Assembly (NCBI GenBank): GCA_004298615.1
Contig: SCPX01000018.1
Location: 1 to 32,157, forward strand
DNA from: Patescibacteria group bacterium
GTDB lineage: Bacteria > Patescibacteriota > Patescibacteriia > SCPX01
Reading direction: 5' to 3'
Length of the DNA: 32,157 nt
A model generated the notes under the pieces. The model was not told the DNA's origin, did no database searches, and saw nothing but the letters and a program-made list of their open reading frames with translations. This document shows positions 1 to 9,359 of this stretch, piece by piece. A program made the translations under genes and the position numbers. Positions within the stretch are counted from its first letter, which is position 1; every line of letters begins with the position of its first letter.

Positions 1-465
1 CCCCTCTCAACAACTATTACGCCGATTGTTGACTTTATCATCGCTTTCGTCATTTTATTCCTGATGTTCATCTATTACCATCTATCCATTCATCTATATA
101 TTATTCTGCTCCCCCCCATTCTTTTAGCAATAACCCTTTTAACAGCTTCCGGCGTTGGAACATTCCTTTCCGCGATTAATATAAAATACCGAGACATTCG
201 ATACGCTCTGCCATTTTTTATCCAATTACTCCTTTTTGTCACGCCGGTTATTTATCCCGTATCTATGATCAGCTCAAAATACCATTGGCTATTGCTTTTA
301 AATCCTATGACTGGCGTTATTGAAACGGCTAGAGCGAGCATACTTGGAACCAAACCAATCGATCCATCGCTACTTTTAATCTCTGCGACTTTTGCGGGGT
401 TATTTTTCGTTTTTGGTATTTACTACTTTAGAAAAACCGAACGCATATTTGCCGATGTAGCTTAA
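1..465 (+). CDS. wzm: ABC-2 type polysaccharide transporter permease (Wzm/TagG-like), 5' truncated by window edge
   Basis: Frame open from base 1. Contains GVGTFLSAINIKYRDIRYALPFFIQLLLFVTPVIYPVSM...LLLNPMTGVIETARASILG, typical of O-antigen export permeases. Directly precedes the Wzt ATPase. Confidence 0.87.
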   Translation, partial: PLSTTITPIVDFIIAFVILFLMFIYYHLSIHLYIILLPPILLAITLLTASGVGTFLSAINIKYRDIRYALPFFIQLLLFVTPVIYPVSMISSKYHWLLLLNPMTGVIETARASILGTKPIDPSLLLISATFAGLFFVFGIYYFRKTERIFADVA

Positions 466-475
466 TTATTAAGTT

Positions 476-1747
476 ATGAATAATCCTATCATTGAAATTC
501 ATAATCTATCAAAGAGTTATATAATTTCTCATCGTTTACCTTATGCAACATTTCGAGATACAGCGGCTGAGCTCATAAAGAAGCCTTTTCGCTTGTTATC
601 AACTAGGAATGAGGTTGTTAAAAAAGAAGATTTCTGGGCGCTTAGAGATATTAATCTCTCTATAAATCAAGGAGAAAAAATAGGCATAGTAGGAAGAAAC
701 GGCGCTGGAAAATCAACGCTTCTTAAAATTTTATCGCAAATCACGCCTCCAACGAGTGGAAAAGTCCATCTGCGCGGACGAGTAGCCAGTCTATTGGAGG
801 TGGGGACGGGCTTTCATCCGGAACTCACGGGCAGAGAAAATGTTTTTTTAAACGGTGCTATTCTAGGAATGAAGCAAAAGGAAATAATGCAAAAATTTGA
901 CGAAATTGTTGATTTTGCCGAAATTGAAAAATTCCTTGATACTCCGGTAAAGCGCTACTCAAGCGGAATGTATGTCCGACTTGCCTTTGCAGTTGCCGCA
1001 CATCTGGAGCCGGAGATTCTCATTGTGGATGAAGTACTCGCCGTTGGCGACGCGCAGTTTCAAAAAAAATGCCTTGGGAAGATGGAAGAGGTTGGAAAAC
1101 TAGGAAGAACGATTATCTTCGTCAGTCATAACATGGGGATCGTCAATCAGCTTTGCACGAAATCAATCCTTTTGGAAAGCGGTTGTCTTATCGAATACGC
1201 GGAAACATCTCATGTAATTAAAAGATATTTAACCGCAAGGGATCAAAATGCCAGCAAGGTCGTATTTGATAAAAAAACCATACGCAGAGGGGATGGCAGA
1301 TGCACTTTTGATTGGGTGGAAATTCGCAATGAAGAGAATATTCCTCAAACTAAATTTTCAATAGGAGACAATCTTATGATAGTCTTTCAATTCAGCAAAA
1401 ATAAGCCGATTCCATGGAACATACGAATGGGTGTCCAGTGTTTTTCGCCGGAAGGGATAGCCATTGCCAACATGGTTGATATCGATTCTCGATTTAATAT
1501 CAATCAATTCAAAGATCATAATGAAGTGACGGTCAAGCTTCATGATATACGATTTTATCCCGGAACATACTCCTTTAGCATTGCTCTTGATAGTGAAAAT
1601 AGCGAGTCAACCTATGATTACATAGAAAATGCCATTGCCTTTGAGGTTATTAATGGAGGGAAATTAGCGACCAGGGATCTTCCTCGAAGCACAGGCCTCT
1701 TACTATTAACGCCTGAGTGGGGAAGTCGAAAAAATGATAAAACCTAA
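476..1747 (+). CDS. wzt: ABC transporter ATP-binding protein, Wzt-like, with C-terminal carbohydrate-binding-type extension
   Basis: Walker A GRNGAGKST, signature YSSGMYVRLAFAVA, Walker B ILIVDEVLAVGD. About 170 aa C-terminal extension (FSIGDNLMIVFQFS...IRMGVQCFSPEGIAI) resembling Wzt_C. Confidence 0.92.
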   Translation: MNNPIIEIHNLSKSYIISHRLPYATFRDTAAELIKKPFRLLSTRNEVVKKEDFWALRDINLSINQGEKIGIVGRNGAGKSTLLKILSQITPPTSGKVHLRGRVASLLEVGTGFHPELTGRENVFLNGAILGMKQKEIMQKFDEIVDFAEIEKFLDTPVKRYSSGMYVRLAFAVAAHLEPEILIVDEVLAVGDAQFQKKCLGKMEEVGKLGRTIIFVSHNMGIVNQLCTKSILLESGCLIEYAETSHVIKRYLTARDQNASKVVFDKKTIRRGDGRCTFDWVEIRNEENIPQTKFSIGDNLMIVFQFSKNKPIPWNIRMGVQCFSPEGIAIANMVDIDSRFNINQFKDHNEVTVKLHDIRFYPGTYSFSIALDSENSESTYDYIENAIAFEVINGGKLATRDLPRSTGLLLLTPEWGSRKNDKT

Positions 1748-2748
1748 TGAGAGAAAGTATGGTGGATCGAAATACTGAAACCATTGATGTCGTTATCCCT
1801 GTCTATAATGGCGAAAAATATATTATCCAAGCAATAACATCAGTTGAGCGGCAGACATATCTTCCGAAAAAAATCATTGTTGTTGATGACGGATCAACAG
1901 ACAAAACAAACCATTTCATTCACCATTTTCATGGCAAGATTCCTCTGGAATACATTCAAAAGAAAAATGAGGGGCCAAATTCCGCGCGAAATGCCGGAAT
2001 CCAAAAATGTACAAGCCAATTTATCGCATTTTTGGACGCCGATGACGAATGGTACGCGGATAAGCTTGAGCGACAAGTAAAGATATTTCAAATTTCACGG
2101 TTTAAAAATCTAGGCGTTGTCTACTGCGCCTACAGCATTATTGACGAAAAAGGAGATCTGATCAACGACCAATTTATTATTCACAATCCATCAGCACGGG
2201 GTCATGTGTTCAAACAAATTCTTCCATTAAATACCATTACAGGCAGCGCCAGCGGGGTCTTGATTAAGAATGAGTGCTTTGAGCGAGTTGGTATGTTTGA
2301 TGAGACACTGCGGATTGGCGAGGATTGGGATATGTGGTTACGAATCGCAAAAGAATACGAGTTTGATTATGTCAATAAAGCGCTAGTTAAAATTCGCCGC
2401 CACGATCGAAATGCGCAAAATAATGAGAGTTTCGTATTTCGGAATAAACTCATGTTCTACAATAAATGGGCGACCTCCCTTCCGGACGACATTGATGTCC
2501 CTCCATATTGGATAAAATCTCTGATAAACCTCATTTTCAACAGATTACCAAAAACTGACTTTATTAAACTCTTTCGATCATCCATTTCGTCTGAAGTTAA
2601 AAAAAAATTCCTTCACACGATTTCACACGAACTCAAATGGTACATATGCGTAAAAATAGCAATACTGCCTTTTATCCTAATTTCAAAAATTATTTATTTC
2701 CCTTTTAAAAAAACGTGTCAAAAGAACAAGATTAGCGCAAAAAGATAA
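1747..2748 (+). CDS. Glycosyltransferase family 2
   Basis: VVIPVYNGEKYIIQAITSVERQTYLPKKIIVVDDGSTDKT...FLDADDEW GT-A motifs; start codon overlaps the wzt stop (TAATG). Confidence 0.88.
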   Translation: MRESMVDRNTETIDVVIPVYNGEKYIIQAITSVERQTYLPKKIIVVDDGSTDKTNHFIHHFHGKIPLEYIQKKNEGPNSARNAGIQKCTSQFIAFLDADDEWYADKLERQVKIFQISRFKNLGVVYCAYSIIDEKGDLINDQFIIHNPSARGHVFKQILPLNTITGSASGVLIKNECFERVGMFDETLRIGEDWDMWLRIAKEYEFDYVNKALVKIRRHDRNAQNNESFVFRNKLMFYNKWATSLPDDIDVPPYWIKSLINLIFNRLPKTDFIKLFRSSISSEVKKKFLHTISHELKWYICVKIAILPFILISKIIYFPFKKTCQKNKISAKR

Positions 2749-2757
2749 CAAAGTTTT

Positions 2758-3759
2758 ATGCAAAAATATCTATTAGCGCCCTTTGATAAGTCCGACCTTC
2801 ATAATAAAATTTTTAACGGTCCGTATGGAATTTTGCGGGATCTTTTTCGCGATATTGGCATCGCGCTTCAGACATACGATCAAGAAAAGATAGCAGATGC
2901 CGACAAAATACTCTTTTTTAATCATCACCCTTCCATTCTAAAAGAATGCGAGAATGGCCTTATTGATAAAAATAAGCTTGTTCTTTTTTTATTCGAACCC
3001 GAAGTGGTTTTTCCCAGTCAATACAAAAAATTTATTTGGTCTAGTTATGGAACAATTTTTACTTGCCGAGACGATATACTTGGAAAAGAAAAAACATTCC
3101 ACAAGTTTCGCTACCCTCAAGGAGGAAAATTTCTTTCATCTTTGCCGTCATTTGCGAATCGGAAGTATGTTACATTAATTAATTCGAATTGGTACAGTTA
3201 CCTTCCGAATGAAGTTTACTCTTTTCGCCGCAAAGCTATACGATACTTCGAAAATCATTCTGATGGTTTTGATTTGTTCGGCCACGGCTGGAATAATAAC
3301 AGTATTTTAAGCCCGAAATACATTTTTAACGCTCTAAAATATAGTCGTCTGGGGCAATACGCCAAAGATGTTTATGAAGGCCTTCACCATTATCGAAGCT
3401 ACCGAGGATCGGTTTCTGACAAGTACCAAACGCTGGCATGCTATCGTTTTGCCATCTGCTTTGAAAACGAAACGAATACCAAAGGATACATCACGGAAAA
3501 AATATTTGACTGCTTCTTTTCCGGAACAATACCCATATATCTTGGGGCTCAAAATATCAGCGAATACATTCCCAAGAAATGCTATATTGACATGACTCAA
3601 TTTACGAATTTTGCCGATCTTGATTGCATGCTGAAACAGATGCCTGAAGAGACTTTTGCTTCGTACCAGCGGGCGGGACAGGACTTTATTCGAAGCGACT
3701 CGTTTGCAGAATGGAGGCCAGAAAATATTTTCCAAAAAATCGTTAAAATTCTCAAATGA
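2758..3759 (+). CDS. Glycosyltransferase family 10 (alpha-1,3/1,4-fucosyltransferase-like)
   Basis: YRFAICFENETNTKGYITEKIFDCFFSGTIPIYLGAQNISEYIPKKCYIDMTQF is the conserved GT10 FucT motif. Confidence 0.86.
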   Translation: MQKYLLAPFDKSDLHNKIFNGPYGILRDLFRDIGIALQTYDQEKIADADKILFFNHHPSILKECENGLIDKNKLVLFLFEPEVVFPSQYKKFIWSSYGTIFTCRDDILGKEKTFHKFRYPQGGKFLSSLPSFANRKYVTLINSNWYSYLPNEVYSFRRKAIRYFENHSDGFDLFGHGWNNNSILSPKYIFNALKYSRLGQYAKDVYEGLHHYRSYRGSVSDKYQTLACYRFAICFENETNTKGYITEKIFDCFFSGTIPIYLGAQNISEYIPKKCYIDMTQFTNFADLDCMLKQMPEETFASYQRAGQDFIRSDSFAEWRPENIFQKIVKILK

Positions 3760-3760
3760 T

Positions 3761-4672
3761 ATGAGTAATCCGCAGATCAGCGTTGTCATGAGTGTCTTTA
3801 ATTCGGAAAAATACCTCCGTGAAAGCATTGGGAGTATTCTTGTACAAAGCTTTAACGACTTTGAATTTCTCATTGTTGATGATTTTTCAACCGATAAAAG
3901 CTTTTCCATTGCCAAAGAATTTGCTCAAGAAGATCATCGAATTATTATACTGTCAAATGAAAAGAAAAAAGGCATAGCGGGAGCTGTCAATACGGGACTC
4001 GAATATGCTAAGGGAAAGTATATTGCTCGATTCGACGCAGATGACTATTCTTTTCCAGACAGATTCAGCGTTCAGTATGATTATCTTGAAAAACATAAAG
4101 ATATTGTCCTTGTCGGAGGAGGATATGCACCTTTCAACGAACAGGGGCACCGGGTTAATATTTTTCACCCGACATCCGAAATGGAGATCGCGTGGCGATT
4201 TGTATCAAATATGTATTTTTGCCAGCCAGCAGTAATGTTTCGAAAAAATATCATCAGCGAGATTGGTGATTATCCAAGCTATGTGGGCGGAGAAGACTTT
4301 GCGCTTTACTCAAAAGTTGTGCAAAAATCTCGGTGCGCGAACCTAAAAAAAATACTTATTCGATACCGAGAGCACCAAACAAACATCACGCTTACCGCAA
4401 AAGACATTATTGGAAAGAGCGTACAAAAAATCCGAGAGGAGAATTACCTTTTCTATATTGGAAACCTTACACATGCTGATGTCTTTTTTAGATACCAAAT
4501 GGAAAATAAACTCAGTATAAAAAAAATTTTCGCAATACAAAAGATTAATTCTATGATATTAAATAAAATACGAAAGCAATATGGCTTTTCGCGTCTTCAC
4601 CATGAATGTATCTATATGTTTTTTTTCCTCCAGCTAAGGACCATTATTGCTGTCATAAACCATTACAAATAA
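3761..4672 (+). CDS. Glycosyltransferase family 2
   Basis: MSNPQISVVMSVFNSEKYLRESIGSILVQSFNDFEFLIVDDFSTDKS...ARFDADD. Start trimmed from the ORF-track start 3656 to ATG 3761, just after the GT10 stop. Confidence 0.88.
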   Translation: MSNPQISVVMSVFNSEKYLRESIGSILVQSFNDFEFLIVDDFSTDKSFSIAKEFAQEDHRIIILSNEKKKGIAGAVNTGLEYAKGKYIARFDADDYSFPDRFSVQYDYLEKHKDIVLVGGGYAPFNEQGHRVNIFHPTSEMEIAWRFVSNMYFCQPAVMFRKNIISEIGDYPSYVGGEDFALYSKVVQKSRCANLKKILIRYREHQTNITLTAKDIIGKSVQKIREENYLFYIGNLTHADVFFRYQMENKLSIKKIFAIQKINSMILNKIRKQYGFSRLHHECIYMFFFLQLRTIIAVINHYK

Positions 4673-4744
4673 TATGGTAAAAGTAATCACCAAAACAATT
4701 TACGAAATAGCAGGCAATTATAGATTAATTCAAAATACGATCTT

Positions 4745-5449
4745 ATGAATAACGCTCCGTTGAACACGACCAACCGCCAAACCAAAATAAAGAATGCGCT
4801 TACAAAGACATTCGGCGATAAATTGGCTTTCGCGATTTTAATGAGCATCGAGGATGCCATACATTATTTTCGCCACCGCAAGGAACTGATATTATGGGAT
4901 AAAAATGAAAAGCCCGTGCAGCCGCCTCACTTAATTAAGCGAGATATAGTTCGCGAATATGCTAAAAAATTTAACCTCAACATTTTCATTGAAACGGGAA
5001 CTTACTTAGGTGAAATGATCGGCGCAATGCGTCGTATATTCAAGGAAATTTACTCTATAGAGCTTGACCCCGTTTTATGCGACCGCGCTAAGAAAAAATT
5101 TGCCAAATCAAGGCATATTAATATTTATTGCGGAGATAGTGGCATCGTCCTACCTCAAATCCTTTCTAAACAAACAACGCCTTGCCTATTTTGGCTTGAC
5201 GCGCACTATTCAGCCGGAATAACCGCCAAAGGAGAACTTGAAACGCCAATTATTAAGGAATTAAATCAAATCTTAGACCATCCCGTAAAAGAACATGTTA
5301 TATTGATCGACGACGCGCGCTGTTTTACTGGGGAAAATGATTACCCGACAATAGAAGGTGTCACTCAATTGGTTTCTTCCAAGCGCAGCGACTTAGTGAC
5401 TCATGTTGAAAACGATATTATACGCATTCACAAAAAATCTATCAAATAA
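4745..5449 (+). CDS. Class I SAM-dependent methyltransferase-like protein
   Basis: Rossmann-type pattern FIETGTYLGEMIGAMR...IYSIELDPVLCDRAKKKF...NIYCGDSG...LFWLDAHYSA; located in the polysaccharide operon. Confidence 0.55.
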   Translation: MNNAPLNTTNRQTKIKNALTKTFGDKLAFAILMSIEDAIHYFRHRKELILWDKNEKPVQPPHLIKRDIVREYAKKFNLNIFIETGTYLGEMIGAMRRIFKEIYSIELDPVLCDRAKKKFAKSRHINIYCGDSGIVLPQILSKQTTPCLFWLDAHYSAGITAKGELETPIIKELNQILDHPVKEHVILIDDARCFTGENDYPTIEGVTQLVSSKRSDLVTHVENDIIRIHKKSIK

Positions 5450-5514
5450 TAAATATTCTAACTCATAGAATACTTAAACATAATTTTTTACTCTTAATCC
5501 CTGAGTTTCTCCTT

Positions 5515-6396
5515 ATGATTATTGTTAAAATTGTGGGCGGCCTAGGCAACCAGATGTTTCAGTACGCTATGGGTCGGCGTCTCTCCGAGCAATATCATAC
5601 CAATCTGAAGCTTGATATAAGCGACTATACCGAGCGATACAAGCTTCGCCAGTATAGCCTTAGTCATCTGAATATAAATGCGCGAATCGCATCGACAAAA
5701 GAAATACACTCACACAAGAAAGAGCGGTATGGTATTTTTCAATTCATGCATCGATTACTGCCAAACCTCATTTCGTCCTACTCCTTTCAGCGCTATATCA
5801 CTGAAAAAGATTTCTCTTTTGACTCTTCCATGTTGTCTTTGGAGGATAATATTTATCTTGATGGATATTGGCAAAGTGAAAAATATTTTTTTGACATACA
5901 AAACATTATCCGTCGCGAGTTTACTATTAAAACTTCGCCGGATTCGGAAAATATGTCAATGATGGAGCGTATCGGAGCAATAAACGCTGTCGCCATCCAT
6001 ATTCGAAGGGGCGATTATGTCACGAATTCCCTCACCAATGCTGTGCACGGAACCGCACCTCTTGAATATTACAATCAAGCGGCTAATTACATGCTTCGTG
6101 CAGTTCGAAATCCCACCTTCGTTGTCTTTTCAGATGACCCAGAATGGGCAAAAAAGAATATGAAAATTCCGGCTCCGATAATATATATTGATCACAACCG
6201 ATCAAATAAGGATTACGAAGATCTCCGTCTAATGAGTTCCTGCAAGCATCATATTATCGCTAACAGTAGCTTCAGTTGGTGGGCGGCTTGGCTGAATTCA
6301 AACCCTCAGAAGGTTGTGATCGCTCCAAAGCGTTGGTTTGCCGATTCTACTAAAAATACTAAAGATTTACTCCCCGAAAGCTGGATAAAGATGTAA
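5515..6396 (+). CDS. Glycosyltransferase family 11 (alpha-1,2-fucosyltransferase-like)
   Basis: MIIVKIVGGLGNQMFQYAMGRRLS; VAIHIRRGDYV; HHIIANSSFSWWAAWLN: canonical GT11 motifs. Confidence 0.92.
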   Translation: MIIVKIVGGLGNQMFQYAMGRRLSEQYHTNLKLDISDYTERYKLRQYSLSHLNINARIASTKEIHSHKKERYGIFQFMHRLLPNLISSYSFQRYITEKDFSFDSSMLSLEDNIYLDGYWQSEKYFFDIQNIIRREFTIKTSPDSENMSMMERIGAINAVAIHIRRGDYVTNSLTNAVHGTAPLEYYNQAANYMLRAVRNPTFVVFSDDPEWAKKNMKIPAPIIYIDHNRSNKDYEDLRLMSSCKHHIIANSSFSWWAAWLNSNPQKVVIAPKRWFADSTKNTKDLLPESWIKM

Positions 6397-6415
6397 TAAT
6401 AGGGGGCCAAAATTT

Positions 6416-7366
6416 ATGGTGAAGCAATCGCCAAAATTATCCGTTATTCTCCCGGTTCATAATGCCGGATCATTTCTTATTGAAGCGATTGAAAGCATCC
6501 TCCATCAGACTTTCACTGATTTTGAGCTCATCATCATCAATGACGGTTCAACGGATGATTCAGGAAATATTATTGGGGAATTTCAGGACCCGCGCATCAA
6601 AGCAATCACCCAAGAAAATAAAGGATTACGAGCGACACTGAATATTGGTCTGGCAGCGGCGAGCGGCGCATATATAGCCCGTATGGATCAAGACGATATC
6701 TCTCTTCCGGACCGCTTTGAAAAACAAGTGGCTTTCTTAGATGCTCATCCAGACTATGTTTTAGTTGGCGCAACATATGGCTATATTGACGAGCAGAGTA
6801 ATATCACCGGATCTTTTCCCGCACTTCTTGATGATGAAGATATTAAACGCGAACTCTTCACCAAGTCTCCTTTTGGTCATGGAACAATTATGGCGCGGAC
6901 CGAGTCACTTAAGGGCGGAGGGTACACCTATTCGAATGAAGCAGTTCATATGGAAGATTATGAATTATGGATTCGCTTTTCTGTTGCAGGAAAATACGCT
7001 AATCTTCCAGAAATTCTTTATTTATGGCGCCGCTCGTCAACAAACACCACCAGCAAACACGGCCGCCTTCAACTGCACAAAGGGTATGAACTGCAAATAA
7101 AAACATTCAACCACTTTGACCTGCCATCGCTTGTTCAATGGCTTGGATGGAAAAATGCGCGTAAATATCGAAACACATCGATAGAAATTGGAGGAAAACG
7201 GGTCGATGTTCGGCGGCACGATGCTCATTGTTCGCTTTATCTCAATCTTGCTTGGTTATTTTTTCATCGTGGCAACTTCGGATTAAGCATACGCGCGATT
7301 TTTTATGCGATCCTTATTAGCCCTGTCTATATAATGAAATTTGGATGGAAATATGGAAAGCCTTAA
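6416..7366 (+). CDS. Glycosyltransferase family 2
   Basis: LSVILPVHNAGSFLIEAIESILHQTFTDFELIIINDGSTDDS...IARMDQDDISLPDR. Confidence 0.9.
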   Translation: MVKQSPKLSVILPVHNAGSFLIEAIESILHQTFTDFELIIINDGSTDDSGNIIGEFQDPRIKAITQENKGLRATLNIGLAAASGAYIARMDQDDISLPDRFEKQVAFLDAHPDYVLVGATYGYIDEQSNITGSFPALLDDEDIKRELFTKSPFGHGTIMARTESLKGGGYTYSNEAVHMEDYELWIRFSVAGKYANLPEILYLWRRSSTNTTSKHGRLQLHKGYELQIKTFNHFDLPSLVQWLGWKNARKYRNTSIEIGGKRVDVRRHDAHCSLYLNLAWLFFHRGNFGLSIRAIFYAILISPVYIMKFGWKYGKP

Positions 7367-8582
7367 AAATGATTTCTTATCAAAAAAAATATGTCTTGTT
7401 AATAATCTTTTCCCGCCCTATGCGAATGGCGGGACTGAAAGTGCGGTCCAGAAGACAATCGACATGTTGCGGCAAAATAATTATCAGGTTGTTTTAATCA
7501 CTTCCAAACCTCAACAATCAGCGCCCGGCTATTGGTCTGTTGAAGAAAATAATCATGTAACGATCTATCGATTCAAGCCTAAAAATATTTATTATTATAC
7601 TGAGGGCGGTCAAAAATCTATTGGCGCCAAAATACTTTGGCATGGCATTGACATGCTTAGTCCCATAGACAATAAAATTATTAAATCTATTCTCCAAAGA
7701 GAAGCGCCTCTTCTCGTCCATGGCCATAACTTAAAAGGCATTTCATACTCTTTTCCTCGAATCTGCCATAAACTCTCTATCCCATATATTCATACTCTGC
7801 ACAATTATCAACTTCTTCACCCTTTTGGAACATTCGCAGGAAAAGAACAACCTCCAAATTTTAAGCCTCGGCTGTTCGCGCAAATATATCGTATAATAAA
7901 TCGACAGTTATTTAAACAGACGAAAGGAGTAATAAGTCCGACGCGTTTACCGCTTCAAATCCATAATAGTTGCGGTTTTTTTTCTGATATTCCGTCAGCG
8001 ATCATCCCTAATCCTGTTTCTCAAGCTAAGATACTTTTTTCGCCCTTGTCAGACGGTAAACTTAAACTTGTTTATATGGGTGCGCTAGAAAAAATCAAAG
8101 GAATACAGCACTTAGTCAATGCTGTATTAATGCTATCTCCCCAGAAAGTAACTCTGGATATCTACGGGGAAGGATCGCTTTTAAATCAACTCCGCCTTTC
8201 TACTAAAAGAGCCTCACATATTCGTTTTCTTGGACGCTTATACGATAAAGATACCCTCGGACGATATGATGCTCTTGTATTTCCGTCCATATGCTATGAA
8301 ACCCAGGGATTATCTATGGCAGAAGCACTTATTCGAGGAACTCCTGTTATCGCATCAAATATTGGCAGCATTCCAGAAACAGTTCGCAATCATGTTAATG
8401 GCTTCCTTTTTGAAAATGGGGACGAAAAAGAACTGTCGGCTCTATTTCTCCGGCTTATTCGTCATCCAAAACAATTGTCAAACCTTCGTAGCGCAGCAAT
8501 ACAAAGCAGTAAACAATTCAATGAAAATAACTATTGTCAACAGTTGTTATTGTTTTACAAGTCGATAGAAAAATCAAATTAA
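7353..8582 (+). CDS. Glycosyltransferase family 4 (GT-B)
   Basis: NNLFPPYANGGTESAVQKTIDML...LVYMGALEKIKGIQHLVNAV...FPSICYETQGLSMAEALIRGTPVIASNIGSIPE; start could be 7341 or 7353. Confidence 0.88.
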   Translation: MESLKNDFLSKKICLVNNLFPPYANGGTESAVQKTIDMLRQNNYQVVLITSKPQQSAPGYWSVEENNHVTIYRFKPKNIYYYTEGGQKSIGAKILWHGIDMLSPIDNKIIKSILQREAPLLVHGHNLKGISYSFPRICHKLSIPYIHTLHNYQLLHPFGTFAGKEQPPNFKPRLFAQIYRIINRQLFKQTKGVISPTRLPLQIHNSCGFFSDIPSAIIPNPVSQAKILFSPLSDGKLKLVYMGALEKIKGIQHLVNAVLMLSPQKVTLDIYGEGSLLNQLRLSTKRASHIRFLGRLYDKDTLGRYDALVFPSICYETQGLSMAEALIRGTPVIASNIGSIPETVRNHVNGFLFENGDEKELSALFLRLIRHPKQLSNLRSAAIQSSKQFNENNYCQQLLLFYKSIEKSN

Positions 8583-8598
8583 TTATCCACTTTTGTTT

Positions 8599-9357
8599 TT
8601 AAAATAAATATTTATTGGGTTTAAATTTTCCATTACTACTCAATCGAGATATGTGGCGAGCAATATCATCCACTTTCCATAAGCCAAGCGATTTATCCGC
8701 GTATTGACCATCTTCTTCTGTGCACTGTTCGTTGATAATTTGAATTGGTTTAGGGAGAGCAAAGGGCGGCTTTTCCAAATTAAGTGGGCGCCATTGCCCG
8801 GTAAAAATGTCTGAATTGCTTGTCCGCTCTGCAAATGTTGTGGTCAAAAGATAAGTTGATTTGCTCCGGCAAATATTTTGCAGAGCTTGAAAGATGTCAT
8901 TATAAGAAAGATGCACCAAACAATCACGGACTAGAATGAGATTGGATTTCGGTAAATCATCTTTGGTTAAATCAAGGTTCTCAAAGCGTATATTTTCTTT
9001 CTCGTATTTTTTATTCCCTATGATAATCTCTTCAACAATATCCCCGCCCGTATAGTTGATTTGTCTTAAATCCACGTGCTTCATCCAGTGAAAGTCCCCG
9101 CAGGGAATATCCAATATGGCTTTTATATTGAAGTCACTAAATAATTTTTGCAGTTCTTTTCGTGTAACTTCGGTCTGCTCTAAGTTTGATCCCGTGCCGG
9201 AAATCGACTGCGCATCCCCCCAACTGTTATTCCGATATATGTCAGTAAATACCGTTTTCGTATCGAGTTTTCTTAATTTTCGCTCGTTATAAAAAATGCT
9301 TCGAATCATCCGCTGAATATTCAAAGGAATAATTTTTCCCATACTTTGTATCTTCAT
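8599..9357 (-). CDS. Class I SAM-dependent methyltransferase
   Basis: AILDIPCGDFHWMKHVDL...YTGGDIVEEII...LILVRDCLVHLSYNDIFQAL: motif I and post-motif pattern of SAM methyltransferases. Confidence 0.68.
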   Translation of the reverse strand: MKIQSMGKIIPLNIQRMIRSIFYNERKLRKLDTKTVFTDIYRNNSWGDAQSISGTGSNLEQTEVTRKELQKLFSDFNIKAILDIPCGDFHWMKHVDLRQINYTGGDIVEEIIIGNKKYEKENIRFENLDLTKDDLPKSNLILVRDCLVHLSYNDIFQALQNICRSKSTYLLTTTFAERTSNSDIFTGQWRPLNLEKPPFALPKPIQIINEQCTEEDGQYADKSLGLWKVDDIARHISRLSSNGKFKPNKYLF

Positions 9358-9359
9358 AC

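Noticed and set aside
3334-3915. 193-aa ORF on - strand
   Set aside because: Antisense to the well-supported GT10 and GT2 genes; no recognisable domain.
8583-8598. Bidirectional terminator between the convergent glycan operons
   Set aside because: Gap is only 16 nt and no stem-loop with T-tract is visible.
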